A stretch of 64,000 nt of DNA, taken from the NCBI RefSeq assembly GCF_900184035.1, contig NZ_FXWP01000025.1:310001-374000 (forward strand). The letters run 5' to 3'. Positions 26,003-35,072 of the stretch are shown one piece after another. Positions within the stretch are counted from its first letter, which is position 1. Every line of letters begins with the position of its first letter. Under the pieces are notes generated by a model. The model ran no database searches and was not told the origin of the DNA. It saw only the letters and a program-made list of their open reading frames with translations. The translations under genes and the position numbers were made by a program. The DNA is from Kosakonia pseudosacchari (GTDB lineage: Bacteria > Pseudomonadota > Gammaproteobacteria > Enterobacterales > Enterobacteriaceae).

Positions 26003-26221
26003 TTAGCGTTCAATAATCTGGGATACGTCATCGCGGTTAATCTGCATTTTATTACCCTGCTGATCGCGGTAGCTGACCAGCCCGGTATCATCGTCAATTT
26101 CCGGTTTACCGTCCGTCAGGATCATCCTGCCGTCTTTTGTCGCCATCACGTAATCACTGCTGCATCCGGAAACGGCGAAAGCCAACCCCACTGCGGAGAT
26201 AATCACTGCCCATTTCTTCAT
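26003..26221 (-). CDS. ygdR: Small lipoprotein YgdR (YgdI/YgdR family)
   Basis: Lipoprotein of 72 residues from [10 protein letters not shown] at 26221, the conserved E. coli start; a longer frame to 26257 lacks support. The lipobox VSGC places the lipid-bearing cysteine near residue 19. The mature part is a small SH3-like domain ([27 protein letters not shown]). The function is unknown. A paralogue, ygdI, lies at 54010 in this window. Confidence 0.95.
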   Translation of the reverse strand: MKKWAVIISAVGLAFAVSGCSSDYVMATKDGRMILTDGKPEIDDDTGLVSYRDQQGNKMQINRDDVSQIIER

Positions 26222-26333
26222 CGTTCTGATCCTCTGGTGGCATGCATCTGACAACAAGTTTAGTAATAACGTGCTGTCTGGAGACGAAAAAGCAGGATAA
26301 TCTGAAAAAAGTTGTTAAAGGCAGATCAAAGAT

Positions 26334-26364
26334 AAAAAACGCTCCCCCTGTTGAGGAAGCGTTT
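26334..26364 (-). terminator. Terminator after ygdQ
   Basis: On the minus strand AACGCTTCC and GGGAGCGTT pair with one bulge, followed by a run of six T. It lies just after the ygdQ stop at 26368. Confidence 0.85.
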
Positions 26365-26367
26365 TGT

Positions 26368-27081
26368 TTACAGCGGATTCTTCTTGTTTCGCATCAGGTT
26401 GAGCGTTTCAACCGCGATGGAGAAGAACATAGCGAAGTAGATGTAACCTTTCGGCACATGGATGGAGACGCTTTCCAGAATCAGCGTAAAGCCGACGAGG
26501 ATCAAAAACGACAGCGCCAGCATTTTGACCGACGGGTGGCGGTCAACAAATTCGCCAATCGGACGCGCGGCAAACATCATCACGCCAACGGCGATAACCA
26601 CGGCCGCCATCATAATGAACAGATGATCGGACAGACCCACCGCCGTGATCACCGAGTCGAGACTGAAGATAATATCCAGTAGCATAATCTGCACAATCGC
26701 GCCAAAGAACGAATGCACATTGGTCTTCAATCCTTCCTCTTCCCCTTCGATCGATTCGTGGATCTCTTTACTCGCTTTCCAGATAAGGAACAGGCCGCCG
26801 AGGAACAAGATCAAATCGCGGGCGGAAACGCTGTGATCAAACACGCTGAACAGCGGGTGTGTCAGCCTTGTTACCCAGGCAATGGATGCCAGCAGCAAGA
26901 GCCGCATGATCATCGCCGCAGCCAGACCTAACCGACGTGCGTGATTACGCTGCGCGGTAGGCAGCTTCGCAACCACCAGAGAGAGGAAGATAATATTGTC
27001 GATCCCTAAAACGATCTCCAGCAGCGTCAGCGTACCGAGCGCGAGCCAGGCGTTGGGATCGGTTACCCATGCAAATAACAT
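26368..27081 (-). CDS. ygdQ: TerC-family membrane protein YgdQ
   Basis: Inner-membrane protein of 237 residues, of the TerC/Alx family. Seven hydrophobic segments are visible. The family signatures LEIVLGIDNIIFLSLV near residue 21 and DIIFSLDSVITAVGL near 136 carry the conserved acidic and asparagine residues thought to bind metal. A role in metal-ion (possibly manganese) export is inferred from family only. It lies between mutH and ygdR, as in E. coli. Confidence 0.93.
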   Translation of the reverse strand: MLFAWVTDPNAWLALGTLTLLEIVLGIDNIIFLSLVVAKLPTAQRNHARRLGLAAAMIMRLLLLASIAWVTRLTHPLFSVFDHSVSARDLILFLGGLFLIWKASKEIHESIEGEEEGLKTNVHSFFGAIVQIMLLDIIFSLDSVITAVGLSDHLFIMMAAVVIAVGVMMFAARPIGEFVDRHPSVKMLALSFLILVGFTLILESVSIHVPKGYIYFAMFFSIAVETLNLMRNKKNPL

Positions 27082-27146
27082 CTCTATAAAGTCCTGCCAA
27101 AAAAAGAAGCGCTAATTATAAGCACCGCTGTGGCTTAGGCAAAAAT

Positions 27147-27842
27147 TTAATGCGGTGAGAGCAAAAAGTGGCGCGCCAGCAGTGCACCGGTGAAGTTCTT
27201 TTTCAGGTAAAAGCCGCGCGGCAAGGTGAGAATGGTTTCGCCATGTTCACCAATAGCTTCCGTCAGCGCTTTACTGTTGGCCGCCTTCGGCCGCAGTTGC
27301 AGAACTTCGCCGTGGCGAGCGGTAATGCGGGTAACCTGGCCTAACACAATCAAGTCCATCAACTCTTCCCAGTCGAGCCGTAATTGCTGCTCTTCTTCTG
27401 CATTTGGGCTCCAAAGCAACGGCGATCCGACGCGACGATCCGCGACCGGGATCTCGCGTGAACCCTCAATCGGAATCCATAAGACGCGCTTGAGCTTATG
27501 CCGCACATGGCTGGTTTCCCACACGACGCCACTGTTGCCGGTAAGGGGAGCCACGCAAACAAACGTGGTCTCCAGCGGGCGGCCGTGGTTATCCACCGGA
27601 ATGGTTTTTAACTCAACGCCCAGCGCGGCAAAATCCTGCTCGGGTTTACTGCCTGCGCTGGCACCGAGCCACAGCTCCAGCAGGACACCTGTCCAGCCTT
27701 TATCACGCTTTAAATCACGCGGAACGGGCAAGCCGGCAAGCGCAGCCAGTTCTCCGAGCGTATAGCCCGCCAGGCGCTGCGCCTGGGCAAGCAATTGCGT
27801 TTCTGATTCAGGCGGTGAAGTGAAAGGGGCCAACGCGAACAT
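27147..27842 (-). CDS. mutH: DNA mismatch repair endonuclease MutH
   Basis: Nicks the unmethylated strand at hemimethylated GATC sites when recruited by MutS and MutL. It has 231 residues (229 in E. coli). The catalytic triad Asp-Glu-Lys is seen in [14 protein letters not shown] near residues 70-83. The upstream gap to rppH is the likely DARS2 locus. Confidence 0.96.
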   Translation of the reverse strand: MFALAPFTSPPESETQLLAQAQRLAGYTLGELAALAGLPVPRDLKRDKGWTGVLLELWLGASAGSKPEQDFAALGVELKTIPVDNHGRPLETTFVCVAPLTGNSGVVWETSHVRHKLKRVLWIPIEGSREIPVADRRVGSPLLWSPNAEEEQQLRLDWEELMDLIVLGQVTRITARHGEVLQLRPKAANSKALTEAIGEHGETILTLPRGFYLKKNFTGALLARHFLLSPH

Positions 27843-28032
27843 GTCAAAAACCTTTTGTCTAAAAAGTAACCGCTAGTTTTGCACCGTAGCCAGGCAGTGT
27901 ACCTTTTTCTGCGGGGTATGAGCAATTTGATGATTTATAAGATAATTTTGAGAGGATTTTGATGAGTTGCGCAACTATGTGTCGGGTTTTCCAAATCTGG
28001 TCACTGACAATAAACAGGATCTTACACCATGT

Positions 28033-28041
28033 TATCCACAG
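28033..28041 (+). promoter_or_regulatory. DnaA box (TTATCCACA)
   Basis: Perfect consensus box on the plus strand inside the candidate DARS2 region. Confidence 0.8.
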
Positions 28042-28150
28042 AAAAGTGGGATAACTGGGGAAAAGTGTCACTACTGTTTCGATTTACAGCCTTGACGTGC
28101 GATGAAAATCGAAATTCTGCACAAAATGTGCCTAACTTATTGGCATAATC

Positions 28151-28159
28151 TGTGGATAA
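28151..28159 (-). promoter_or_regulatory. DnaA box (TTATCCACA)
   Basis: Perfect consensus box on the minus strand, facing the box at 28033 from 110 bp away. Confidence 0.8.
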
Positions 28160-28347
28160 ATTCGGCTCTGTTCGATCTTTCATCAGCGCCTGGATCCTTA
28201 AGGTGATGATCGTCACATTCTGGTGCTATTAACGGTTGGAAACCTGTTTAACTTCATGAATTACTGTATGTTATTTCTTTCATGTCAAACAGGGCTATTC
28301 AGACTGTTCCGGGTTTTCCCGGGGTAATTCCATACTTTTTCACAACT

Positions 28348-28356
28348 CTATCCACA
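28348..28356 (+). promoter_or_regulatory. DnaA box, one mismatch (CTATCCACA)
   Basis: Eight of nine bases match TTATCCACA. It is about 170 bp upstream of rppH. Confidence 0.6.
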
Positions 28357-28523
28357 GAAAAGGTGAATAAAAACCGTCGTCATTCTCGCTTTCTGTTTAT
28401 AACTTTGATGATTACTGTGAGTTATTCAAATGTTATTCGTTCGTATCCCTGTCATAGAGTGGTTTACCGTTTTCCGGGAGTGTGAAACAATCGCTTTATT
28501 CAGACTTTTTTTGAGGTAGTCCG

Positions 28524-29054
28524 GTGATTGATGACGATGGCTACCGCCCAAATGTGGGAATCGTAATCTGTAATCGACAAGGTCAGGTCATGTGGGCCAG
28601 GCGCTTTGGACAGCACTCATGGCAGTTCCCCCAGGGGGGAATTAACCCTGGCGAGTCCCCGGAACAAGCAATGTACCGGGAACTGTTCGAGGAAGTGGGC
28701 TTAAGTCGTAAAGATGTTCGTATCCTTGCTTCTACGCGTAACTGGTTGCGTTACAAGTTACCGAAACGTTTGGTGCGTTGGGACACAAAGCCGGTTTGTA
28801 TCGGCCAGAAACAGAAATGGTTTCTTTTGCAGTTGATAGGCAACGACAGTGAGATCAACATGCAGACCAGTAGTACGCCCGAGTTTGATGGCTGGCGTTG
28901 GGTGAGCTACTGGTATCCTGTTCGCCAGGTAGTGTCGTTTAAACGCGATGTCTACCGGCGGGTGATGAAAGAGTTTGCAAGCGCGGTGATGTCGCTTCAG
29001 GAAACGCCTCCGAAGCCGCAAAGCGCGCCTGCCTGGCGACGTAAACGAGGTTAA
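28524..29054 (+). CDS. rppH: RNA pyrophosphohydrolase RppH
   Basis: Nudix hydrolase that converts 5'-triphosphate (or diphosphate) mRNA ends to monophosphate and so starts RNase E decay. It has 176 residues with a GTG start preceded by TTGAGG, as in E. coli. The Nudix box [22 protein letters not shown] lies at about residues 37-58. ptsP begins 12 bp downstream, so the two are co-transcribed. Confidence 0.97.
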   Translation: MIDDDGYRPNVGIVICNRQGQVMWARRFGQHSWQFPQGGINPGESPEQAMYRELFEEVGLSRKDVRILASTRNWLRYKLPKRLVRWDTKPVCIGQKQKWFLLQLIGNDSEINMQTSSTPEFDGWRWVSYWYPVRQVVSFKRDVYRRVMKEFASAVMSLQETPPKPQSAPAWRRKRG

Positions 29055-29066
29055 GCCACCCATATT

Positions 29067-31313
29067 ATGCTCACCCGACTGCGAGAAATAGTTGAGAAAG
29101 TCGCCAGCGCGCCACGCCTTAACGAAGCGCTGGAAATATTGGTTACCGACGTTTGTCTGGCGATGGAAACCGAAGTTTGCTCGGTCTATCTCGCAGATCA
29201 CGACCGGCGTTGTTATTACCTGATGGCGACGCGCGGTTTAAAAAAGCCGCGCGGTCGCACCGTCACGCTCGCATTCGATCAGGGGATTGTCGGACTGGTA
29301 GGCAGGCTGGCGGAACCCATCAACCTGGCGGATGCGCAAAAACATCCCAGTTTTAAATACATTCCCTCTGTTAAAGAAGAGCGCTTTCGCGCTTTTCTTG
29401 GCGTACCTATTATTCAGCGCCGTCAATTGCTTGGCGTGCTGGTGGTACAACAGCGCGAGCTACGCCAGTATGATGAAAGCGAAGAGTCCTTTCTGGTCAC
29501 GCTTGCCACCCAGATGGCGGCCATTCTCTCCCAGTCACAATTAAACGCGCTGTTTGGCCAGTATCGGCAGACGCGAATTCGCGCCTTGCCGGCAGCGCCG
29601 GGGGTTGCTATCGCTGAAGGATGGGTCGACGAAACGCTGCCGTTAATGGAGCAGGTTTATCCGGCCTCGACGCTTGATACCTCGCTTGAGCGCGAAAGGC
29701 TAACGGCGGCGCTTGAAGAAGCCGCCAACGAATTTCGCCGTTACAGCAAACGTTTCGCCGCCGGGGCGCAAAAAGAGACGGCGGCAATTTTCGATCTCTA
29801 TTCGCACCTGCTTTCCGATGCGCGCCTGCGCCGTGATCTGTTTGAAGAAGTCGACCGCGGCGTGGTGGCAGAATGGGCAGTCAAAACCGTTATTGAACGT
29901 TTTGCCGAACAGTTTGCTGCGCTCAACGATGGCTACCTGAAAGAGCGTTCAGGTGATTTGCGCACGCTGGGCCAGCGTTTGTTATTCCACCTCGATGATT
30001 CTATTTCCGGGCCAAACAGCTGGCCGGAGCGCTTTATCCTCGTTGCCGAGGAACTCTCCGCCACCACCCTTGCAGAGCTACCGCACGACAGGCTGGCGGG
30101 GGTGGTGGTGCGAGATGGCGCGTCAAACTCGCACGCGGCAATTATGGTACGTGCGCTTGGCATCCCGACGGTAATGGGGGCAGATATTCAGCCCGCCGTG
30201 CTGCAACGTCGCATGTTGGTGGTGGACGGTTATCGCGGCGAGTTGTTGGTGGATCCTGAACCGGTGCTGTTGCAGGAATACCAGCGGCTTATCAGCGAAG
30301 AGAATGAACTCAGCCGCCTTGCCGAAGATGATGTGAACCTGGCCGCACAGCTTAAAAGCGGCGAGCGGGTGAAGGTGATGCTTAACGCGGGTTTAAGCCC
30401 GGAACATGAAGAGAAACTGGGCAGCCGCATCGATGGCATTGGGCTTTATCGCACCGAAATTCCGTTTATGTTGCAAAGCGGTTTCCCGTCCGAAGAGGAG
30501 CAGGTCGCGCAATACCAGGGCATGTTGCAGATGTTTAACGACAAGCCCGTGACGCTGCGTACGCTGGATGTCGGCGCAGATAAGCAATTGCCCTATATGC
30601 CCATCAGCGAAGAGAATCCTTGCCTTGGCTGGCGCGGCATTCGGATTACGCTCGACCAGCCGGAAATCTTTCTGGTGCAGGTGCGCGCCATGCTGCGCGC
30701 CAATGCGGCAACCGGGAATCTCAGCATTCTGTTGCCGATGATCACCAGCATCGACGAAATCGATGAAGCGCGCAGATTGATCGAGCGCGCCGGCCGCGAA
30801 GTCGAAGAGATGATTGGTTACGCAATTCCTAAACCGCGAATTGGTGTGATGCTGGAAGTGCCGTCAATGGTGTTTATGTTGTCGCACCTGGCGAACCGCG
30901 TCGATTTTATCTCGATTGGCACCAACGATCTGACGCAATACATCCTGGCGGTTGATCGTAACAATACCCGCGTGGCAAATATGTACGACAGCTTGCACCC
31001 GGCGGTACTGCGGGCGCTGGCGATGGTTGCCGATGAAGCAGAACGGTTAGGCATTGATATCCGCTTGTGCGGTGAAATGGCCGGTGATCCGATGTGTGTT
31101 GCCGTGCTGATTGGACTGGGTTATCGCCATCTTTCCATGAATGGACGCTCAGTAGCGCGCATTAAATATTTGCTGCGTCGCATTGATTGTGAAGAGGCGC
31201 AAACGCTGGCGAGACGTACGCTGGATGCGCAACTGGCGACCGAAGTGCGTCATCAAATTGCCGCATTTATGGAACGACGTGGGCTGGGCGGCCTGATTCG
31301 CGGCGGAATTTAG
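29067..31313 (+). CDS. ptsP: Phosphoenolpyruvate-protein phosphotransferase PtsP (EI-Ntr)
   Basis: First enzyme of the nitrogen-related phosphotransfer chain PtsP-NPr-EIIA(Ntr), 748 residues. It has an N-terminal GAF domain (to about 165), the phospho-histidine domain with DGASNSHAAIMVRALGIPT near 347-366, and the PEP-binding TIM barrel with GIGLYRTEIPFM near 456 and RLCGEMAGDP near 667-676. The GAF domain senses glutamine in E. coli. It follows rppH by 12 bp. Confidence 0.97.
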   Translation: MLTRLREIVEKVASAPRLNEALEILVTDVCLAMETEVCSVYLADHDRRCYYLMATRGLKKPRGRTVTLAFDQGIVGLVGRLAEPINLADAQKHPSFKYIPSVKEERFRAFLGVPIIQRRQLLGVLVVQQRELRQYDESEESFLVTLATQMAAILSQSQLNALFGQYRQTRIRALPAAPGVAIAEGWVDETLPLMEQVYPASTLDTSLERERLTAALEEAANEFRRYSKRFAAGAQKETAAIFDLYSHLLSDARLRRDLFEEVDRGVVAEWAVKTVIERFAEQFAALNDGYLKERSGDLRTLGQRLLFHLDDSISGPNSWPERFILVAEELSATTLAELPHDRLAGVVVRDGASNSHAAIMVRALGIPTVMGADIQPAVLQRRMLVVDGYRGELLVDPEPVLLQEYQRLISEENELSRLAEDDVNLAAQLKSGERVKVMLNAGLSPEHEEKLGSRIDGIGLYRTEIPFMLQSGFPSEEEQVAQYQGMLQMFNDKPVTLRTLDVGADKQLPYMPISEENPCLGWRGIRITLDQPEIFLVQVRAMLRANAATGNLSILLPMITSIDEIDEARRLIERAGREVEEMIGYAIPKPRIGVMLEVPSMVFMLSHLANRVDFISIGTNDLTQYILAVDRNNTRVANMYDSLHPAVLRALAMVADEAERLGIDIRLCGEMAGDPMCVAVLIGLGYRHLSMNGRSVARIKYLLRRIDCEEAQTLARRTLDAQLATEVRHQIAAFMERRGLGGLIRGGI

Positions 31314-31468
31314 CCGGTTCAGGGATATACATAACTTTTACAACTTCGCCGCCACCCGCTCGCGGTGCCTTATGCTATGATTCGCAGCTTTGGAGCGACC
31401 GGCAATTGCGGTCGCGTAGGTGAACCGCTGTCCACTTTCGGCGGAATAACAACAAGTTGTGGTGAAAG

Positions 31469-32344
31469 ATGAACAGTGGCTATCTGCATTTCCCGGACTT
31501 TGATCCGGTGATTTTTTCCATTGGACCGGTTTCTCTCCACTGGTACGGATTAATGTACCTGGTGGGCTTCGTCTTTGCGATGTGGCTGGCAACGCGCCGG
31601 GCGAATCGTCCGGGCAGTGGCTGGACAAAAAACGAAGTTGAAAACCTGCTTTACGCGGGCTTTCTCGGTGTTTTCCTTGGCGGCCGCCTCGGCTATGTGC
31701 TGTTCTACAACTTCCCGGTTTTCCTGGACGACCCGCTTTATCTGTTCCGCGTATGGGACGGAGGCATGTCCTTCCATGGCGGTTTGATCGGCGTGATTGT
31801 GGTGATGATTATTTTCGCCAGACGCACCAAACGCAGCTTCTTCCAGATTTCTGATTTTATTGCTCCGCTGATTCCGTTTGGCCTTGGCGCAGGGCGGCTG
31901 GGTAACTTTATCAACGGTGAACTGTGGGGACGCGTTGATCCGTCATTCCCCTATACCATGCTGTTCCCTGGCTCACGCGCGGAAGATATGGCGCTGCTGC
32001 CCGCGCACCCTGAATGGCAGTCAATTTTTGACACCTACGGCATGTTGCCGCGTCATATGTCACAGCTGTATGAACTGGCGCTGGAAGGCGTTGTGCTGTT
32101 TATCATCCTTAACTTGTTTATTCGCAAACCTCGCCCGACGGGCGCGGTCTCCGGCTTGTTCCTGATTGGCTACGGCGCGTTCCGTATCATCGTTGAGTTC
32201 TTCCGTCAGCCTGACGCCCAGTTTACCGGCGAGTGGGTGCAATACATCAGTATGGGGCAGATCCTCTCCATTCCGATGATCGTTGCAGGCGCCATCATGA
32301 TGATTTGGGCGTACCGCCATCGTTCGCCGCAACACGTTTCCTGA
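31469..32344 (+). CDS. lgt: Prolipoprotein diacylglyceryl transferase
   Basis: Inner-membrane enzyme that adds diacylglycerol to the lipobox cysteine, first step of lipoprotein maturation; 291 residues as in E. coli. Seven hydrophobic segments. The essential His is in [13 protein letters not shown] near residue 103, and the Lgt signature [14 protein letters not shown] lies near 143-156. thyA starts 6 bp downstream, the conserved lgt-thyA pair. Confidence 0.97.
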   Translation: MNSGYLHFPDFDPVIFSIGPVSLHWYGLMYLVGFVFAMWLATRRANRPGSGWTKNEVENLLYAGFLGVFLGGRLGYVLFYNFPVFLDDPLYLFRVWDGGMSFHGGLIGVIVVMIIFARRTKRSFFQISDFIAPLIPFGLGAGRLGNFINGELWGRVDPSFPYTMLFPGSRAEDMALLPAHPEWQSIFDTYGMLPRHMSQLYELALEGVVLFIILNLFIRKPRPTGAVSGLFLIGYGAFRIIVEFFRQPDAQFTGEWVQYISMGQILSIPMIVAGAIMMIWAYRHRSPQHVS

Positions 32345-32350
32345 GGAACC

Positions 32351-33145
32351 ATGAAACAGTATTTAGAGTTGATGCAAAAGGTGCTGAATGAAGGCACCCC
32401 GAAAAACGACCGCACAGGGACAGGCACTCTGTCTATTTTTGGCCATCAGATGCGTTTTAATCTGCAGGACGGCTTTCCGCTGGTGACCACCAAGCGCTGC
32501 CATTTGCGTTCAATTATTCATGAGTTGCTGTGGTTCCTGCAGGGCGACACCAATATTGCCTATCTTCGCGAAAACAAAGTCACCATTTGGGACGAATGGG
32601 CCGACGAAGAGGGCAATCTTGGCCCGGTTTACGGCAAACAGTGGCGCGCATGGCCTACGCCTGATGGCCGCCATATCGACCAGATCACGACGGTTATTAA
32701 TCAGCTGAAAAACGACCCTGATTCACGCCGCATTATTGTTTCCGCGTGGAATGTGGGTGAGCTGGACAAAATGGCGCTGGCCCCTTGTCACGCATTCTTC
32801 CAGTTCTATGTGGCGGACGGCAAGCTCTCCTGCCAGCTCTACCAACGCTCCTGCGATGTGTTCCTTGGTCTGCCGTTCAACATCGCCAGCTATGCGCTGC
32901 TGGTGCATATGATGGCTCAACAGTGCGATTTGCAACCGGGCGATTTTGTCTGGACCGGTGGCGACACCCACCTTTACAGCAATCATCTGGAACAAACGCG
33001 TCTGCAATTAAGCCGTGAACCGCGTGCGCTGCCGAAACTGGTTATCAAGCGTAAGCCTGACTCGTTGTTTGACTACCGTTTCGAAGACTTCGAAATTGAA
33101 GGCTACGATCCGCATCAGGCCATCAAAGCGCCTGTCGCAATCTGA
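32351..33145 (+). CDS. thyA: Thymidylate synthase
   Basis: Methylates dUMP to dTMP with methylene-tetrahydrofolate. It has 264 residues, as in E. coli. The nucleophilic cysteine is Cys146 in [12 protein letters not shown]. Also present are the dUMP phosphate-binding [18 protein letters not shown] and [18 protein letters not shown] precedes the ATG. It is followed by a strong terminator at 33164-33193. Confidence 0.98.
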   Translation: MKQYLELMQKVLNEGTPKNDRTGTGTLSIFGHQMRFNLQDGFPLVTTKRCHLRSIIHELLWFLQGDTNIAYLRENKVTIWDEWADEEGNLGPVYGKQWRAWPTPDGRHIDQITTVINQLKNDPDSRRIIVSAWNVGELDKMALAPCHAFFQFYVADGKLSCQLYQRSCDVFLGLPFNIASYALLVHMMAQQCDLQPGDFVWTGGDTHLYSNHLEQTRLQLSREPRALPKLVIKRKPDSLFDYRFEDFEIEGYDPHQAIKAPVAI

Positions 33146-33163
33146 TTGCTAACAACATGTCAT

Positions 33164-33193
33164 AACCGGTGCGGCAACGTACCGGTTTTTTTT
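33164..33193 (+). terminator. Terminator after lgt-thyA
   Basis: AACCGGT and ACCGGTT pair around a ten-base loop, followed by a T-run. It begins 18 bp past the thyA stop. Confidence 0.92.
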
Positions 33194-33329
33194 ATCTGAT
33201 AATCGCTTCTTCGGCCCTCCTTCCACCTCGCCTGCAACTCACTGCAACATGACGTATTTCTTTCGTACGACCTCGTAACCTCTCTGTTTGCCTCTCGACC
33301 AGAATGTCTGGTGACGACACACTGCCGCC

Positions 33330-33791
33330 ATGAAAAAAGAAGATGGCTTCACCCTGATTGAAACCCTCGTCGCAATGGTGCTGATCGTTATTCTGAGCGG
33401 AGCGGGCATTTCTGGCTGGCAGAGCTGGCAGGCACAACAGCGGCTGTGGCAAACCGCGTTGCAGGTGCGGCATTTGCTGGAACGTCTGCGCGATGATGCC
33501 AACTGGCACAACCGTTCTCAGCTGGTGTATGGCATTCGTGAAGGTGAACGCTGGTGTCTGGTGAATTCGCCGTCGCAAAACTGCGCTGTGCAGAATGTTT
33601 TCTCACTGCAGCCCCGCTGGCCTGACGTCATGCTCGTTGATGTGACACCTTCGCTAGGGTTCTTTGGTCTGCGCAACAGCGCCTGGCCGGGCAATATTCG
33701 GCTACGTAGCAGTGCAGGGGAGTGGCGGGTGGTGGTTTCGGCATGGGGCAGGATCAGAATGTGTCAGCCATCGGCGGAGAATCTATGTTAG
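33330..33791 (+). CDS. ppdA: Prepilin-like protein PpdA
   Basis: Type II secretion/type IV pilus minor pseudopilin of 153 residues. The prepilin peptidase site is at DG|FTLIETLVAMVLIVILSG, with the typical Glu at position +5 and a hydrophobic helix behind it. First of four overlapping genes upstream of recC, as in E. coli, where they are silent in the laboratory. Its end overlaps ppdB by 7 bp. Confidence 0.93.
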   Translation: MKKEDGFTLIETLVAMVLIVILSGAGISGWQSWQAQQRLWQTALQVRHLLERLRDDANWHNRSQLVYGIREGERWCLVNSPSQNCAVQNVFSLQPRWPDVMLVDVTPSLGFFGLRNSAWPGNIRLRSSAGEWRVVVSAWGRIRMCQPSAENLC

Positions 33792-34348
33792 ACAGACAAA
33801 AAGGGTTTTCACTGTTGGAAACCGTGCTGGCGATGGCAATCGGCAGCGTGCTGTTACTGGCGTCTGCCCGTTTTTTACCGGCGCTACAGCTGGCGGTAAC
33901 ACAGCATACACGTATCCAGACGGTGGAAGATGATGTGTGGCTGCAACTGCGTGGTATCGCAAAACATCTCCAGCGAGCGGGATATTGCAATGGTAGCTGT
34001 AGCGGCCAGCCGCTGGTTATCAGTAGTAGTGGAGATTGCGTCATTGCTCAGTGGGACGCCAACAGCAATGGGCGCTGGGAGTCAGCGGGAAGCAGCGAAC
34101 CGGAACAAACCGGCTTTCGGCTACAAAGTGGCGCACTCGAAATCATGCGTGGGGCAACATCTTGCAGTGGCCGGGGCTGGGAAAAAATCACCGATCCTGC
34201 CCAAATGAGCATTGAGCGGTTTCATGTCGCTCAGCGTCAGGCGTCGGGGTTTGCACCGCAGCTTTCGATCACACTCTCGGCGCGTGTTCCGGGTAATGTC
34301 GGGCAACCTTTTACCGCTGATTTAAGCGTGACCGGGTACAACTTATGA
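33785..34348 (+). CDS. ppdB: Prepilin-like protein PpdB
   Basis: Minor pseudopilin of 187 residues, the E. coli length, from MLDRQKGFSLLETVLAMAIG at 33785; an earlier frame start at 33722 is inside ppdA. The cleavage site is KG|FSLLE. Several cysteines (GYCNGSCSG, GATSCSGRG) suggest disulfides outside the membrane. It overlaps ygdB by 4 bp (ATGA). Confidence 0.93.
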   Translation: MLDRQKGFSLLETVLAMAIGSVLLLASARFLPALQLAVTQHTRIQTVEDDVWLQLRGIAKHLQRAGYCNGSCSGQPLVISSSGDCVIAQWDANSNGRWESAGSSEPEQTGFRLQSGALEIMRGATSCSGRGWEKITDPAQMSIERFHVAQRQASGFAPQLSITLSARVPGNVGQPFTADLSVTGYNL

Positions 34349-34752
34349 ACCGGCAACGAGGGATGTCGTCACTGGTGCTGGTATTGTTGTTATTGCTATT
34401 GGGTAGCCTGATGTTGCACGGCTTAAACCTGCAATTGAGCAGTCATATCTGGCGCGTGAACAATGAAAATCAGGGGATTCGTAACGCTGCGGAAATCACT
34501 TCAGCCATGGAGTGGGCGCGTCATCAAACCTGGCCTGCACAACCCCCGCTGCAGTGCCAGCAAAGTACCGGGCAAAATGTTCGAAGTTGCTTACGCGTTT
34601 TTACCGATGGGGCCGCGCTGCTGATTGTTGCGAACGCTGAAACATCGCTGTGGCATCTGGGACGTGTGGAGGGGACGCAGGTGCATTTTTTGCCTCATGG
34701 CTGGAGTGATTTTTGTCCCCTAAAAGAGGAAGCGCTATGCCGCTTGCCGTAA
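34345..34752 (+). CDS. ygdB: YgdB, pilin-cluster protein
   Basis: Protein of 135 residues with one long N-terminal hydrophobic helix (SSLVLVLLLLLLGSLML) preceded by RQRGM, resembling a PilX-type minor pilin. It lacks the Glu at +5. The function is not established. It lies between ppdB and ppdC with overlaps of 4 and 16 bp, so translation of all four is probably coupled. Confidence 0.9.
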   Translation: MNRQRGMSSLVLVLLLLLLGSLMLHGLNLQLSSHIWRVNNENQGIRNAAEITSAMEWARHQTWPAQPPLQCQQSTGQNVRSCLRVFTDGAALLIVANAETSLWHLGRVEGTQVHFLPHGWSDFCPLKEEALCRLP

Positions 34753-35060
34753 ACAAACAACGAGGCTTTAGCCTTACCGAAGTTCTGCTGGCTATGGTGT
34801 TAATGGTGATGGTTGTTACCGCGCTTGGCGGTTATCATCGTGCGCTGGCCTCGGGGTTTGTATCCACCAGCCAGTGGCGACAGCTATGGCGCTACGCCTG
34901 GGAACAGGCGCAACCAGAAGTATCACCGTTACCGCCAGGCTGGCAGGTTCAGCGGGGGCAGACAACCACCGGGGGATGTGTCAGCATCAACGTTACCGTT
35001 AGTTCGCCAGTGGGCAGGCAGGGGCAAATGACACGATTATTTTGCCCGAACAGTCAGTAG
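34737..35060 (+). CDS. ppdC: Prepilin-like protein PpdC
   Basis: Minor pseudopilin of 107 residues, the E. coli length, from MPLAVNKQRGFSLTEVLLAM at 34737 with AGAGGA upstream; a start at 34713 would be eight residues longer. The cleavage site is RG|FSLTE. It ends 12 bp before recC, so recC is probably read from the pilin transcript. Confidence 0.92.
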   Translation: MPLAVNKQRGFSLTEVLLAMVLMVMVVTALGGYHRALASGFVSTSQWRQLWRYAWEQAQPEVSPLPPGWQVQRGQTTTGGCVSINVTVSSPVGRQGQMTRLFCPNSQ

Positions 35061-35072
35061 TCAGGAGCGCTT

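Larger units (their letters stand above)
27843..28523. other. mutH-rppH gap, candidate DARS2 (DnaA-reactivating sequence)
   Basis: This 680-bp AT-rich gap has no credible gene. In E. coli the mutH-rppH (ygdP) intergenic region contains DARS2, where DnaA-ADP is reconverted to DnaA-ATP with help from Fis and IHF. Here I see DnaA boxes TTATCCACA at 28033-28041, the same box inverted at 28151-28159, CTATCCACA at 28348-28356 and a weak TTATTCAAA at 28422-28430. Position and boxes agree; I cannot place Fis or IHF sites or the exact three-box core by eye. Confidence 0.72.

Noticed and set aside
28033-28356. DnaA box cluster as a replication origin
   Set aside because: No AT-rich unwinding repeats and no origin-linked genes (mnmG, dnaA, gidB). 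Location matches DARS2 instead.
28282-28485. 67-codon frame in the mutH-rppH gap
   Set aside because: No conserved protein is known here; the region is better explained by DnaA boxes and the rppH promoter.
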